From the NCBI GenBank assembly GCA_000787465.1, contig JSYX01000180.1, positions 1-58,727 of the forward strand: 58,727 bases of DNA, in the 5' to 3' direction. Source of the DNA: Thermomucor indicae-seudaticae. Taxonomy: Eukaryota; Mucoromycota; Mucoromycetes; Mucorales; Lichtheimiaceae. The translations under genes and the position numbers were made by a program. Every line of letters starts with the position of its first letter. Positions within the stretch are counted from its first letter, which is position 1. The notes beneath the pieces were generated by a model. The model did not search any database and was not told the origin of the DNA. It worked only from the letters and a program-made list of their open reading frames with translations. This document shows positions 20,801-34,385 of the stretch, piece after piece.

Positions 20801-23800
20801 AATAAAGATCCTACAATAATGAGTCAGCAACACTCAAATGGGTTTGGAATACATTGTTGTCATGCCTTGCCGTATCAATGACCCGATTCCTGCCAGCTCC
20901 GGCTTCATGGATGTCGGATACGAGGAATGGGATTTCTTCTCTAACTGCGGTCGCCAGAACTGAGAACGCGTTGTTGCTTTGCTGGCCCATAGGATTGCTT
21001 GCTCATAGACCTGTCGTGGGAGCTAACAGATGCTTATTTATTAAAGCGCTCTGTTCGCAATATTCTTCAACACAGGACGGCTTACAGGTGCCTTCGCGTT
21101 TTCAATCAGACATCGCTCGTTAATATCCGCAATATCGGATTGAAGGAACGGTGTCAGAAGAGGGTAGATGATGCACCATAGGTCGGTCTGTGGAAGGTTT
21201 TTCGCGGCAGACGCGATGAAGCTGATAGCACCTGCGTAAAACGTTAAGTGTAGGGTCTTTGACATCTCCTTGCCAGATTTACCATAACGAATCCATGTAT
21301 TCGGGTGGCAAATGAGAGGTGCTATAATCCCTATAAGTTCCCACAGCTTCATCTTTTGAAACAAGTCAAGATCGGCGAGGCTTGCTAGAGAATTTAGCAC
21401 CCTTTCAATGACAAACTCTTCCACATCTGGCTCGCTTATTAGTTTCTTCTCGCGACTTTATCGACTACGGAGACCATACCTGTTAACGCTTGGACCATCA
21501 AAGGAAGAATGTATTCTTCTAAACTCCTTGCCCCTACACAGGTACCAACACCTTTTATGCTCTCGAAAAATGCACTATATAAACATTCAGCATACGTCAG
21601 TATAAGGAAATCTATAACAACTTGCCTTCTTAACATCCAGTCCCTGTCATTGAGATACGTAATCATGTGGCTCAACAAGACATCGTTTGCTTTTTGCCGC
21701 CCGAAAAATACGCATAAACAGGTAATGTTCGTTAACAGAGCGCGCTTGACGGAGCTCTCGCTATCGACAAGCAAAGTTGTTACTTGCTCCTGTATTACCG
21801 ATTTGAGCTCCTGAAGAGACGAGTCATAGGCTGACTAATAGGTTTGGCAGGTTAGTGTTTCCGAAGGGACAAGGCGGCAAGAAGCATACTTCAAAATCAA
21901 AATCTTCCGCATCATTTTCAGTTGCTAGGTATGCACTATCATTTTTCAAAAGCTAAAAGCAGATATGTTTAATAGTTTGCAAACGATATGAAATTCGCAA
22001 GCTGACCTGTGTCATCTCCAGAAACCGGAGAGCAGTCTCGGCCAATAATGCTATGCAACTTGCGTACGTTGTTCTCACAAGAACGTCTGGGTCTGTGGCA
22101 AATTCACGAACACTCGGTAGAATATACTCAGGGAAGATCCGTGCATTAATAGGAGATATAGATTCGACCATGCAAAGCTGTAAAATAACGCTCGTCACGA
22201 TTCCTCAAAGACCTTCAGTGTCTATCAGCCTACCAGTTGAGTTAATGTCTTTATAGCATTTGCTCGCACCAAAGGGGCTTCATCACAGAGCAGAGCCATG
22301 AGATAAGGCACAAGGCGATCCAGCTTCACGTCGTCTGGCAAATGCTCTCCGAGAGCTAAGAGGATATCCAACGCTTTCAGCTTTGAACTTGGAATGACCG
22401 CATTGCGTATCAAAGAACAGACAAATGACAAGAAAATAAGAGCACCTTGTTCTATACAGGCTGTTTTAGCGCCGAACAACAAGGCAATAGTCATAAGTAC
22501 CTCCTGCTTTTTCTGGATGAGTCGGTTTACTAGTCGAAATACTGTTGGGTTCGTAGTTCGGTATATTGAGAGTAGGAGGAAATATCATCTAAGCGCATCG
22601 GTCAGTCAACGGAAGTCAATGTTGAGAAATCTACTTACAGCCGAAGCAGTCGTATTTGGTAGGTCTAATAGATTGCAACTGAATATGGAGTTTACCCAAG
22701 TAACGTTTGCATTATATACACATACCACTTAACGTTCTTCGCCTTTCGACTAATACAGGTCGCCCAGAGCTTGCGACCACCCTCCGATTTTCCTCGCTAG
22801 TGTTACCGTCACTGTCTCCGTGAAATGAAACAAAGTACGCGATTTTATCAAAATCATGATATATTCTCTCAATTCTCTCGTCTGCATCGCTCAGCTTTTT
22901 TCGATTCGCCGACTTCAGATTGGCGAGAACTTGAGAAAGAGGATCGTCAACTTCAGAAGGAACATGTCCATGTGGCGGCAGACCGTCCGATTTATCACTG
23001 ATGGAGCTCATATAATGGTGCAAAAAGGTATAAAAATATGTCGGGAAGGCTTTACCACACCACTCCGTGAGGTAGCGCTCTGCTGAATAACGCGAATTCG
23101 GGTCTAGTTGTATCATATGGCGCACTAAACTCTGTGAGAGAATTCAGCCTTTAGTTCTACATGGCCGATACTTTATACCTTTTACCTTAATATCTTCGTC
23201 CTCTATCTTATCTAAGTTAGCGTCAGGACTGTACTCCTTTGAGCGGTACTTTAGTAGCTGGGACAAAGTGAAAATCGAGCTTCCTTCAAGGAACAGTTCC
23301 GCAATTACACAGCTATCTTCGATGGTTGATATCCATCGCAATAACAAGTTCACACAAGCCTTACCCAACAGAAAAGATATCCATCTCGGGCGTCAGCTCG
23401 TTGATTAGATCGGGCGAGTCCAAGTTTTTCTATGATAACGTGACTTTAGCCAAATATGAAGTACTAGTTAAGTGCATCGGACTTGCCATCTTCTGATCTA
23501 TGTCTGTGCCAGCTTTATAAAATCGCTCAGGCGCGATATAACATGTACGTCTCGATGAAGTATCAAAGAAAAACGAATAATCAGCAGGATCATCCTGTCC
23601 AAAACTTAGCTCACACGATAAAACGCCTCTGTTTAAGCTACTATGGACTTGCCTCAGGTAGATAAGTTGGCTTATAAGAAGCAAAATCAACAATGTAAAC
23701 CCAGTTCCAAGAAGTAACGAGCACATTTTCCGTCTTGATATCCCCATGGTACACCTATAATACGACAGCGTTTAGTTCGGATCTGAGTATGCTATAATCA

Positions 23801-24445
23801 AGATCGACATTGGACGCGAATATTTTGCCTGCTTGGCGTGCATATCGGCAAGACCTCTCAAAATTTGATACGCGATCCACTTTTTTTCGATCAATGTCAG
23901 AAAAGGGCGTGTGCTAAAAGCTATAAGAGTTAGCGATTCTTGTATATAGAGGAAGGTAAAGACGTAACCTTATTCGATCATAGAGGCTGCTATAGAAATA
24001 TTGCCGAACCAGATAGGCAGCTTTCTCCGTTTCGAGAATATGCTGGCAAGAAAAAGCATTGCTGACGTCGAGCAGTGCATCGTATTCCTCTGACAGACAG
24101 CGAGTTAGACGTTGAATGTTTTCCCGCTTGCATAAAATGTTCTCAAGGCTACCTTGAAGCTTCCTAATGTGATGTCGCAAGGACATTTGTGGTTCAGGTT
24201 TCACAAATATCTTAACAACTACAAGGCCATCGCTGTGTCTCCCCCGAATAGTTTTCATGAAACGAGCATTGCCGATACTAACGTAAGCAAAGCGAAAGAT
24301 TATGCAAGAGCGGGTAAGAGGTTCATTGTCCCAACAAGTGGACTGAAACTTCGTTATACCTTCGTTCGTATTGAATGTCACTCAGCTCACTCACGTAGCT
24401 GTCTATCCCAGCAATTGACGTGACATTGGAAATCTTGTTCCCCAT
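17868..24445 (-). CDS. VPS15: Vps15 / PIK3R4, regulatory pseudokinase-like subunit of the Vps34 PI3-kinase complex
   Basis: Vps15 anchors and activates the class III PI3-kinase Vps34 on endosomal and autophagic membranes. The start ATG at 24445 gives MGNKISN, with Gly2 and Ser6 in a good myristoylation context. The N-terminal kinase domain has VVKIF (Lys), then [12 protein letters not shown] and [20 protein letters not shown], followed by [10 protein letters not shown]; these are diagnostic of Vps15. The middle (about 20,850-22,550) is HEAT-repeat solenoid with typical leucine-rich helices. The C-terminal part (17,868-19,500) is WD40 propeller, for example [19 protein letters not shown] and ending [13 protein letters not shown]. 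There are many short introns, and the gene is intact as far as I can read. Confidence 0.95.
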
Positions 24446-24979
24446 TGCGTTTGCAAGGTAATATCGGAAAATGGGCACAGAAGCGAGACGTCTGCTCCGT
24501 TCCGCCAATCACACTTATCGCAGAAATTCGGCTGCGCTGTACTGCTACCCTTCTGCTTTAAACTGCATACAGTAATCAACTCGCCTGTATGCAGATTAGA
24601 CCTTTAATTGTGCTTTTTACATCAAAGGACGACGAAGAAGTGCTCTCTTAAATGTACATTAACTAATGCAGAACTTAAGTCGAGGGAAAGCGGTTCTTCG
24701 ATATGACTTCTTTAAAACTTCTCGTATTGAACAGATCTACGGACTAAGGAATAAGCCTGACACTTTAGGAAGACCCTCACAAGAAGTGCCATTCCCCTGA
24801 AAGAGACCTTATGATTGTAGATTAACCTTGTCCTGTATGGAGACATCTTCAAGAACCATGCTAAGCGAATACTGTAATTTCTGCTGACGCAGACAATATG
24901 CAGTATTATTTGTACATTTTCATCAATGCAAAATCGAGGGAAAAGAAAAGAAACGGTTAAAATAAAAGGATCGTGCGCA
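24446..24979. other. intergenic, no gene seen
   Basis: This holds the promoter and leader of Vps15 and the 3' region of eIF3b, both on the minus strand. The open frame overlapping 24712-25164 is the antisense or out-of-frame shadow of eIF3b and its trailer. Confidence 0.5.
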
Positions 24980-27389
24980 TTAATCAACCAACTCTTCAGT
25001 TTCTTCAATGACTTCTTCAACCCATTCTTCAATTGTTTCGGATTTGCCCTCATCCACGGCCGACCGTAGTTCTTTGCCGGCTGCTTTTCGTTCTTCAAGC
25101 ATCTGCTTCTCTGCCTTCTTTCTCCAGGCGCACCATTCTTCGATAGCCTTTCTGCGAGCGGCAATCACGCGAGCCGCATTGGCATCACCAGCTGCCAAAT
25201 CTTCTTCATCAAAGATCTTGCTGTATTGTCTAAGGTTCTTCCTGATCTTCTTCTTTTCTTCCTCGGATAGAAGACTCTTTGGTCTTGGGCGCCACAGCAG
25301 CTGCTTGAACTTGTCAATGTTTTGCTGCAGGAGTAATTGACCCTTAAAGTCCCATATACAGAAGCCGTGATCGACCGTGTGGCGCCACATACTCGAACCA
25401 CTGACGACATAACGACCAGTAGGGTCCCATTCGATATCAGTGACACCATAGTGTTCTTGAACAGACAATTGCTGTACGGTCGCACCCAGCTCCGTCTTCA
25501 CATCTTTTTTGCCTTCCAAGTTCAATGGTTCGAAATCCAAATCCCAAAATTCAATGTCACATACGCTGGAGCTACGCAGCGTAGCCAAGACGATATGTCG
25601 ACCCTTTGGTGACCAGAAGAGATAGTTGGCGGATTTCTTGTCAATCTTCTTGAGCGGGCGGAAACCAGCCACAGCTTTGCTTTTGTCGAGGTAATAGAAG
25701 GTAACAGAGGTCTTGACAGCTGCAGGAGCTGCTCCTTGGGTTGGCGCGGCACCATAAGCTGGATCAGATGTAGTGATTATGGCGAAACGCTCACCGTTAG
25801 GCTCCCACGCAAAAGAAAGAACAGGGTCTTTGATTTCCAGAGTTTCGACTGGGATTGCTTTCTCACATACACGGAAGATTTCCAAGTTTGTGAAAGTGGA
25901 CTTCTTCGTCTTTGTATGACGGTCAACCTTAACTGCCAAGAAGTGGCCCTGAGATTGCCAAAAGAGTTTACACTAAAACATTGCTGGTCAGTTACAGGTC
26001 ATCCATGACACTCAACGAGCAGAATCCCCTTACATCAGTCACGTTGAACAAGTTCTTTGTACGTATAATCTCTCGGCTTGGCATGGCCATCATGGTGACA
26101 CGTGCAGGTTGGTTTCCGACTTCTGGAGTCCAGTAAGCCAACATTTCTTCCTTCTGGTTCAACTTTGGATCACTCTTGTCTGCCCGAGCTGGCGACCATT
26201 CAAAGTCGACAATACCCTCGATCTTAATACTCTTTTTGCCGACCAAGCCCATGGATGGTGCTTCGTACACAGATAACTGTTGACCGGGAACAACACGAGC
26301 GAAGTACTTGTCTGTTGCTGACCACTTGAACATGGGCCATCTCACGGTCTTTTGTTGACCTTCTGGTTGTACGGACGGGAATGATCGCAACAATGCACCT
26401 GTTTTGATATCCCAGATCAAAATATGGTTGCCCTCATCGTACTCTGTGAATGGGTTGGGAGAGTTTTCGGGCAAGCGACTAAGGTTGATAGGCTCATTCG
26501 ACCAGGTAACCAAATAACGTTCGTTAGGAGAGAAGTCAATGAGCTTTACGCCTGGATGAACAAAGCGAACAATCTTGGACCATGACGGACCGCCCCACAA
26601 AGCAATGCCCTGAGCGTGAAATGTTGCGAGATAGCTTCCGAGCGGTGACCATTGCACGTACGTTTCTGTCCAGTTCTAAATAAAAAGATAAAGGGATCAA
26701 TCAAACCTTTTCTTTTAAAACAAATCCAGTTATCCAATCATCTTACCGTTCGAGAATAGACGTGTTCTGGCTTTTCGCTCTTTCGGTTCCAATAGATGCT
26801 GACGTCGTCACCACGGTACATGACAAATTGATCTCGAGCCTGAGGATCCATCAGCCAGCTTCTTAAATGTTCCTTGGGCGCATATTCCTCGAGCTTAGGT
26901 TCGACATATTCATCGCTCATGGATGTGTACTTCTCGACGTCCGTGAACTTGTTGACCGAAAGTTGATGCGATTTGCTCATTTTATGTCCATCCAAATTCT
27001 TGACAGCAGCGTGTGCAGCTTCCCGTGTTTCAAAGTCAATGAACAGATATCTAATATTGCAGGACATAGTTGAGCAAGATGTTCCTTTCCCTTTTTCCTT
27101 GCCATAGCGTGCATTGTACCTACCCCTTGCTTTCTTTCTTCCCTTCGGCATTGGTCTCCATTGGCATCCACATTCCACCTTCTTTGATTTCACCAGCACC
27201 TTTGGTGAACAGCTTTTTCAGGACAGTCAGGAGTTTCTCTTCCTTGTTCTCATCAACGATGGGTGCGCCATCGACAACGACAATCGTATCCAAGTCGTCT
27301 TCGACTTTCACTTGGTGCTTCTCGTAAATATCGCTAAAGTCGATATCTTCCTCCCGTTCGGGTAAATTACGCAAGTCCAGACCAGGCAT
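24980..27389 (-). CDS. PRT1: eukaryotic translation initiation factor 3 subunit B
   Basis: eIF3b is the scaffold of the eIF3 complex that binds the 40S subunit during start-site scanning. The start is taken as the ATG at 27389 (MPGLDLRNLPEREEDIDFSD), because the longer frame begins with GTG. Residues about 35-120 form the RRM (LDTIVVVDGAPIV, then KGYLFIDFETREAAHAAVKN). A beta-propeller follows, with YAPKEHLRSWLMDPQARDQF and FSPNERYLVTWSNEP. The C-terminus is charged and helical (KKIRKNLRQYSKIFDEED) and ends EETEELVD. There are four exons with short introns near 25980, 26690 and 27060, and no disruption. Confidence 0.96.
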
Positions 27390-27576
27390 GTCGAGCTGTT
27401 CCGTTGCGTCCAGTCTGAGCACTTCAAAAACAGTTTATAGGCAAGTGTCCAATGTGGCTTGTAAAATTGAAATGCCGATACAACTGCGTCGCGCAGACTT
27501 CTCTTTTGATTGGTCTGAAAGCCAGCACAGCAATCCAAGACTCTGCCGTTACATTTATGATCGCATTGCGGTACAT

Positions 27577-28440
27577 TCATTGGTATGCTGTATACTTCCA
27601 ATATGGGCAATATATGCGAAAGACAAGAGCTGCGCTCATTACAAAGGGCAGTAATTTCACTGAACTCCGCTCCTGCATCGTGTTTACGACTTCTTGTTGA
27701 AACGCATCAATTCTGTCCGTGATCTCCATGCTCTTCCCAAGGCAGCATTTAAATAGCCAGCGACCGCTAGTCTTTCGATCTTGTGGTCGAGTATTATTTG
27801 TATCATTGTCTCTTTTTTGATGTATTAACAGTTGCAATAATCGCACGCAGTTAGCATACTGTTCATTGATTAGACTTGATTCTCTTTCTGTTTCTTCGGC
27901 TGCGGACAAGATGTCTTCCGGAGGGTTGGAAGCCTTGCACTTCGCGACCCTGAAATTATATAGCCCGTCACTGCTACACTGACAACATGTGAAGCCGCCA
28001 AGGCAATACGGTGCGCCAGCGAGTGGATCCACTCGGGGTTCTTGCCGTGATTGGACTTAGCGCCTTTTACGTGTTCATACCCCCGTAGACATCTTGTCCA
28101 GTATAGAATTAACTAGATAACATAGAGAGAGGGCGGGACAACAAGCCGACGCCTCTCCAAAAGATACCGCGGCTAAGTGAAATCCGGCAAGTGGCAAATA
28201 CTTCCAACATTCTGACCCTCTTCTAGCGAGGAAGTCCGAACCAGCAGAATATCTATTTGCCCATATAGACCACACAGAGTAAAAGCGGTTGCCGACTGGT
28301 ATATATCGCCCTCAAATACTGTATAAGTTGCACAATAAGGAGCGTGCATTGAAACACTAGACAATAAATCGATTAAACTCGGGCTTAGCAAGACTCATAA
28401 GGTGCTTTAGGATTGGTTTTAAGATTTATTACAATTATGC
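27577..28440 (-). other. doubtful or decayed locus between eIF3b and DAHP synthase
   Basis: Several adjacent minus-strand frames look protein-like but do not join cleanly. One reads EHVKGAKSNHGKNPEWIHSL then AHRIALAASHVVSVA (about 28070-27970). Another, after a possible splice, reads KASNPPEDILSAAEETERES and LINEQYANCVRLLQLLIHQK (about 27950-27820), then ITDRIDAFQQEVVNTMQERS. A third at 28173-28361 reads MHAPYCATYTVFEGDIYQSA. The longest open frame (27577-28032) begins with GTG. It could be a multi-exon gene of unknown family or a pseudogene. I cannot assign a function. Confidence 0.3.
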
Positions 28441-28450
28441 TATATACTTT

Positions 28451-29924
<1,474 letters not shown>

Positions 29925-30003
29925 GTTTCAGTAATCGACGATTGTGAAGTTCGCAAAGGCAGAAAAAAACACAAAACTTTTAACCTTGTTCGGAGATCGA
30001 CTA

Positions 30004-30069
30004 TAACTCAAAATGACTCAGAATGAGCAGAAATGCAGAATTTTTGAATCTGTCATTTTGTTTGAGTTA
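30004..30069. repeat. imperfect inverted repeat upstream of DAHP synthase
   Basis: TAACTCAAAATGACTCAGAA on the left pairs imperfectly with TCTGTCATTTTGTTTGAGTT on the right, around a loop of about 25 nt. It lies 80-145 bp upstream of the DAHP synthase start, in the divergent spacer shared with TOM22. It could be a small hairpin or two facing copies of one regulatory site. Confidence 0.5.
30014..30020. promoter_or_regulatory. TGACTCA site (Gcn4/CPC1-type)
   Basis: The heptamer TGACTCA is the classic binding site of the bZIP regulator Gcn4/CPC1 of general amino-acid control. It lies 90 bp upstream of the DAHP synthase ATG; yeast ARO3 and ARO4 are known Gcn4 targets. A second copy is at 30415-30421 in the same spacer. 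Function is inferred from position and family knowledge only. Confidence 0.5.
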
Positions 30070-30414
30070 AACCAAAAAGAGTGTTAGAGTTGTCCTTTTG
30101 CAAACTTTTTCAAACACTATTCATGACATGTAGCTGCGAAAGACACTTAGTAGGCATGGATTGATCGAAGAAGTCGGTAGGTACTGCTAGCTGTAATCAA
30201 GGACACACCCTCCGTTTTCGGCCACGCTTAAAGCTCTTTCGATGGCAATCTGCGCATGCGCTTATCTCTTTTCTAGCCTATTCCCTGATGCATATCGCTC
30301 CCTAGCTTCTTCTTTACATGTTATTCATGTATTACATTGTAAAGTCTTTGATGACGACCTGTTTGGGTTTGTTACGTTATTGTCCTTTTAAGCCAACTTT
30401 CGTTTTTACCAGGG

Positions 30415-30421
30415 TGACTCA
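30415..30421. promoter_or_regulatory. second TGACTCA site in the DAHPS-TOM22 spacer
   Basis: This repeats the bZIP heptamer 333 bp upstream of the TOM22 start and 491 bp upstream of DAHP synthase. A single copy of a 7-mer is weak evidence by itself. Confidence 0.3.
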
Positions 30422-30753
30422 CGCCCTAAAGTGGCGGGTTTTCGCAATCCTGAGTTAAGTAAAAGAACTGCCGTTGGATTGTGCGTGCGTTTTGGCTTTT
30501 CGAATTACTAGATTATTGATGCTACTGTTCATGAACCCTTTTATGCTGAGCATTTCACTCTGTGAAAGAATATCCATGAAAGTATTGCGTAAGGTATTGA
30601 AGCACACATTCCGATATCCTTTGTCAATGTAGGCTTGGGAGAGAAACCACAGCTTTCAGCGGGGCGGACAGCTGTCACAGCAATTTTTTCAAGCGAGCTT
30701 TGGCAGGGTACGTAAGTGACGCATTTTTTTCACTTGTCCTATTCCCTCGCATT

Positions 30754-31250
30754 ATGGTCAAACTCGAAGAGGTTACCGCCGAGCAATTCGAAGACAAGCA
30801 GATACTCAGTGATGATGGCGATGAGGATTACTCTGACTTTTCTGACGACGATGACTATGATGACGAGGACGAATCGCTGTTGGAACGCATTGCGGCATTG
30901 AAGGATATTATTCCATTAAAGCACCGTAATAGATTGTCTGCCACGGCGTCTTCGCTTTTCTCGTGGGGCAAGACCGGTGCTACGTTTATTGGCAAAAGCG
31001 CTTGGGTTATCACAACGTCCATGTTGTTGCTCGTTTTGCCACTCGCACTCGAAATCGAGAAAGAGCAAGCTTTGGTGGCTTATGAAAAGGAAGCTATGCA
31101 GCAACAGGGTGCTCAACAGGTACATGCATGTGTAATAAGATAGTGAATGAAATAACAGTAACAATTTTCTTTTAGATGTTGGCACCTGGTCAGCCTCAGC
31201 CACAACAACAACAGCAGCAGCAGCAAAAGCTTACCCCACCTGGATTCTAG
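30754..31250 (+). CDS. TOM22: mitochondrial import receptor subunit Tom22
   Basis: Tom22 is the central receptor and organiser of the outer-membrane TOM complex. Exons 30754-31119 and 31176-31250 join in frame to 146 residues (GT-AG intron). The cytosolic N-terminus is strongly acidic (DEDYSDFSDDDDYDDEDESL), as expected for presequence binding. The family core is ERIAALKDIIPLKHRNRLSA followed by a tail-anchored membrane segment (AWVITTSMLLLVLPLALEIE). The intermembrane-space tail is glutamine-rich (about eight Gln in a row coded by CAA/CAG) and ends KLTPPGF. The start context ATTATGG is acceptable. Convergent with the serine-rich gene. Confidence 0.93.
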
Positions 31251-31380
31251 AATAATCCCACTCGGCTCACCTTTTCCCTTTTGTATATATCTGGTCGACG
31301 CGCCTGTTGAGAAAAGAAAGATCATGATTTTTTGTCCCGCAAGAAGCAAAATTTATTATTACTATTACTAGAATACTAGT

Positions 31381-32274
31381 TTACGCTGCTGATATAACAA
31401 GATGTCGCAATTTACTGGGTCGTTTGGCTACAAAGACATCCATTCGACGAGGGAGGTAACCACGAGGTCGCAATGGTCCAATAATTTTCTGAGCTCGCAT
31501 CATATTGGCTTCAGCGACGATCATGCGAAGGTGTGCTCCGTTGGCTCGAATATCTCTGATACGTCTGACAGGTGCTTCATTGCTACTACTATTTTGGGTT
31601 GATGAAGAAGAAGAGGAAGAGGTCGTAGACGATCGTCCTTTAGCAGCCGGTGGTTTATTGGTGTCGTCGGTGACGAGAGTCCAGTGTTTGGGGCTTTGCC
31701 AGACAAACCAGCGCTCATCATCGTCAGGCGATGGGGCCTCAAACATTCGAAAGGTTTCTAGGGGTACTTCTTTTGGTTCATCGTCTTCAAGTTGGCGTGT
31801 GGTGGATTGGACATAATGATCGCATAGGAGGTCGGACAAGGCAGCTGTGGAGCTGCAAGGGTTGTTCGCAAGATCAGGTTTTGAGAAAAGCAGGTCACAA
31901 TTGTCAGAAGAGGTGTATGGTGTAGAGGGAAAAGAAAAGGAGGATGAAAGGGAAGAAGAAGAGTAACAGCTGCTGCATGAGCTGCTCAAGCTCCCACACG
32001 AAGCAGTGCTAGTGCTCAAACAACTGCAGGTGTCGTCGTTCTGGTTGTCGTCGAGTCGATGGCCTTTGATGACAATAGGGTGGCTAGTAGTGGGTGCGAA
32101 GACGTCAAGTGGGGAAGTGGCGACTTCTGGTGAGGTGGAAACGCGGGGCATAAAGCCAACAGGTGAAGGTGCTACGTCGGGTTTTGATATAAGGGCTGAA
32201 AATACACGTTGCAAGAATGAAGTGAACCCCGAGGACGTATTGATGGATAAGTCAAAGCAGGGGTAAGGTGTCAT
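31381..32274 (-). CDS. serine-rich hypothetical protein
   Basis: I do not recognise this protein. A single open frame of 297 residues starts at ATG 32274. The N-terminal third is plain (MTPYPCFDLSINTSSGF). The middle is low-complexity serine, including a run of Ser/Cys (CGSLSSSCSSCYSSSSLSSS). The C-terminal third is more ordered: ERWFVWQSPKHWTLVTDD, then a basic end with RRIRDIRANGAHLRMIVAEA and RGYLPRRMDVFVAKRPSKLR. The last part looks like the conserved, possibly nucleic-acid- or protein-binding portion. A 5' exon could exist further upstream. It converges on TOM22 with a 130-bp gap. Confidence 0.65.
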   Translation of the reverse strand: MTPYPCFDLSINTSSGFTSFLQRVFSALISKPDVAPSPVGFMPRVSTSPEVATSPLDVFAPTTSHPIVIKGHRLDDNQNDDTCSCLSTSTASCGSLSSSCSSCYSSSSLSSSFSFPSTPYTSSDNCDLLFSKPDLANNPCSSTAALSDLLCDHYVQSTTRQLEDDEPKEVPLETFRMFEAPSPDDDERWFVWQSPKHWTLVTDDTNKPPAAKGRSSTTSSSSSSSTQNSSSNEAPVRRIRDIRANGAHLRMIVAEANMMRAQKIIGPLRPRGYLPRRMDVFVAKRPSKLRHLVISAA

Positions 32275-34385
32275 TGGAGGAGTATCACTCGTGGAAACCG
32301 ACAGCTGTCATGTGTACAATAGTAAGCATTTTCTTCTTTCAACTAAAACCAGTAGAGTGGAAGGGGAGGAGAGGATAAAGGTGGGACGTAGGTGGGAGGA
32401 ATAAACAGTGAGCAAGATGACAACAGATTGCTTTTTTATTTCTCTTGCCATGTAGAAGAACTATTTGAAGTGCTAACAAAGCATTACATGATATACAAAC
32501 CATAAATACCTCCTCCATTACCGAACCACGTCGACTTCCCTTCCTCCCCTTTCAAAGTTGATGATTACCTGACTCTGGCGGTTTTTGCGCCGCTTGGGTA
32601 TAGATCCGTATGGCGTAGGAGTATGTGCGGTAATCAATTTTGCTCTCCGTCTATAAGACTCGAGATCGTCGTGAATTCCAGCTCGTACCATACGAGAAAC
32701 GAAAAGAAGAAAGAAAGGCCTACAAGTAGGGCATCAAGGAAAGGGGAGCTTTATAATTGATGATTGATTAGCCTAATATGGAAGAAAATGATAACACGGG
32801 GAGGAGGGGAAACGGCTGGGCTAATGAAATGAAGCGTGTCACGGGGTCAAAGATACCATAAAAAGCTACATGACGTAGCTCAATCGGTAGGGCACATCAG
32901 GACGTTCAAAACACAACTCCATGTTCATTCTTCAATATGGATTTGCGTTTTCTACTACTGTATGGGCACAATGTATGTGGCAGAGGCAAATGCATACTTG
33001 TTTTGGGTCACCAGGACATGCTGAGATGTAAAATACAATAGTCAAAATAAGCCAAACGATGTACCATACAGCTTTGTGTGTTGTGTATTGTTCCTTTCTC
33101 GCTTATCGGGTTGATAAAGTTGTCTAGATCCTTGTGCCGTGGGACCCCGTGACCTGCCCGGATCGACAAAAAAATTCATAGGACGCCTGCGAGCCAAGTT
33201 TTATCATTCACGAGGCAATCAGGTTAAAAAATACACATGATATCATGAGATTTGGATTTCACGTTTTTTGCCCAGAAATGACGATGTTGCAGAATTCAAA
33301 AGGTGGAACACATCTTATTGACAAAAGATATATGTGCTCCGATTCTCTCCGCCTTGTATATGCGTTTCAGCTTGGACTTCCTGTCATACCAACACCGTTG
33401 GTGGGTACCATGTAAATTTTACAAAGACGGTTATGCCGAACACTATAGCTGAAAAATGACATATCGTCTAACATAATCGCATGTTGGGGCCTTTTCAAAT
33501 GCTTGTAGTTAGTATTTGGCAATGCACTTTTCAACTACTGAGATAAAATAAGAGAATTTTATAGTAATAGACTCGTCCATGTGATATCAGGGCGTTCCAT
33601 CAACATGGAACGAAATCGATCGAATTTGGGAAGAAAAGCAATCCGACAATGTGCTTTCCTTAGGACAAGAAATGTGCGTTGGCAGATTTATGAGTTACTG
33701 TCGACACATAATGGATAACTGCATATTTGAGATACGTACACACAATAAGATATTCAACAAAGGGGATCCTCGGATGATATCCGTATCCAGCTGATCACAT
33801 ACATTTGGCTTTTCTTTTTTAGGGTGGATCATGTAGATGTATTCGGTATCCTATCTGAATGATTTGAATATCAAGCGGAGGCGTTGTATCACTAAACAGC
33901 CTTAAAAGCCATAGACAAAGGTTTATCGGGCGCGCCCTTTGTGATCAACGAAAGCGCCGTGAACACGAAGTGCTTATCTTCACGAGACAAGGGGTCACAT
34001 GAATAGAACCCGACAAAGCGAGCTTCTGACTGTCCCGGGCTCACTTTGACGAAAGTGCATTTGTCATTCGTTTAAATACAAAAAGTACATTTGTCGCTCC
34101 GAGTACATATCGCGCCAAATCTCTTGAAAGGGATAATAGCTATACCGAAGTGCTTGTTTCCCGCGCTTGAGCCTCTTCAGTCAACCAGACTGCTGCGCGA
34201 CTAATACGGGACGCCGTGCATTGTATTATCATGACCGCCAGTGCCAGTCAGCACGGATGTACGTTCCGTATCACAGTTTTAGAAAAGACCAAATATGCCA
34301 CTCTGGATCATGTACCCGTCATTTGGAGGTTTGTATCCTTTTATTGTGTTCAATTTTAAACGTTGTTAAAGGTTTTGAGCTCCTG
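32275..34385. other. 2.1-kb stretch, no gene seen
   Basis: No coding region, RNA gene or terminal repeat can be supported. The sequence is AT-rich with short broken frames. A tRNA-like D-arm string at 32875-32895 has no matching anticodon or T arm. The part next to 32275 must hold the promoter of the serine-rich gene. Confidence 0.5.

Noticed and set aside
25008..25340. plus-strand frame antisense to eIF3b
   Set aside because: It is the mirror of a Glu/Lys-rich coding region, giving a Ser-rich shadow with no independent support.
31505..31816. plus-strand frame antisense to the serine-rich gene
   Set aside because: Low-complexity mirror of the Ser/Asp-rich coding strand; the minus-strand frame is three times longer and starts with ATG.
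32868..32940. tRNA-like string (ACGTAGCTCAATCGGTAGGGCA)
   Set aside because: It resembles a tRNA D arm, but no acceptor stem, anticodon stem or GTTCGAA-type T arm can be paired with it.
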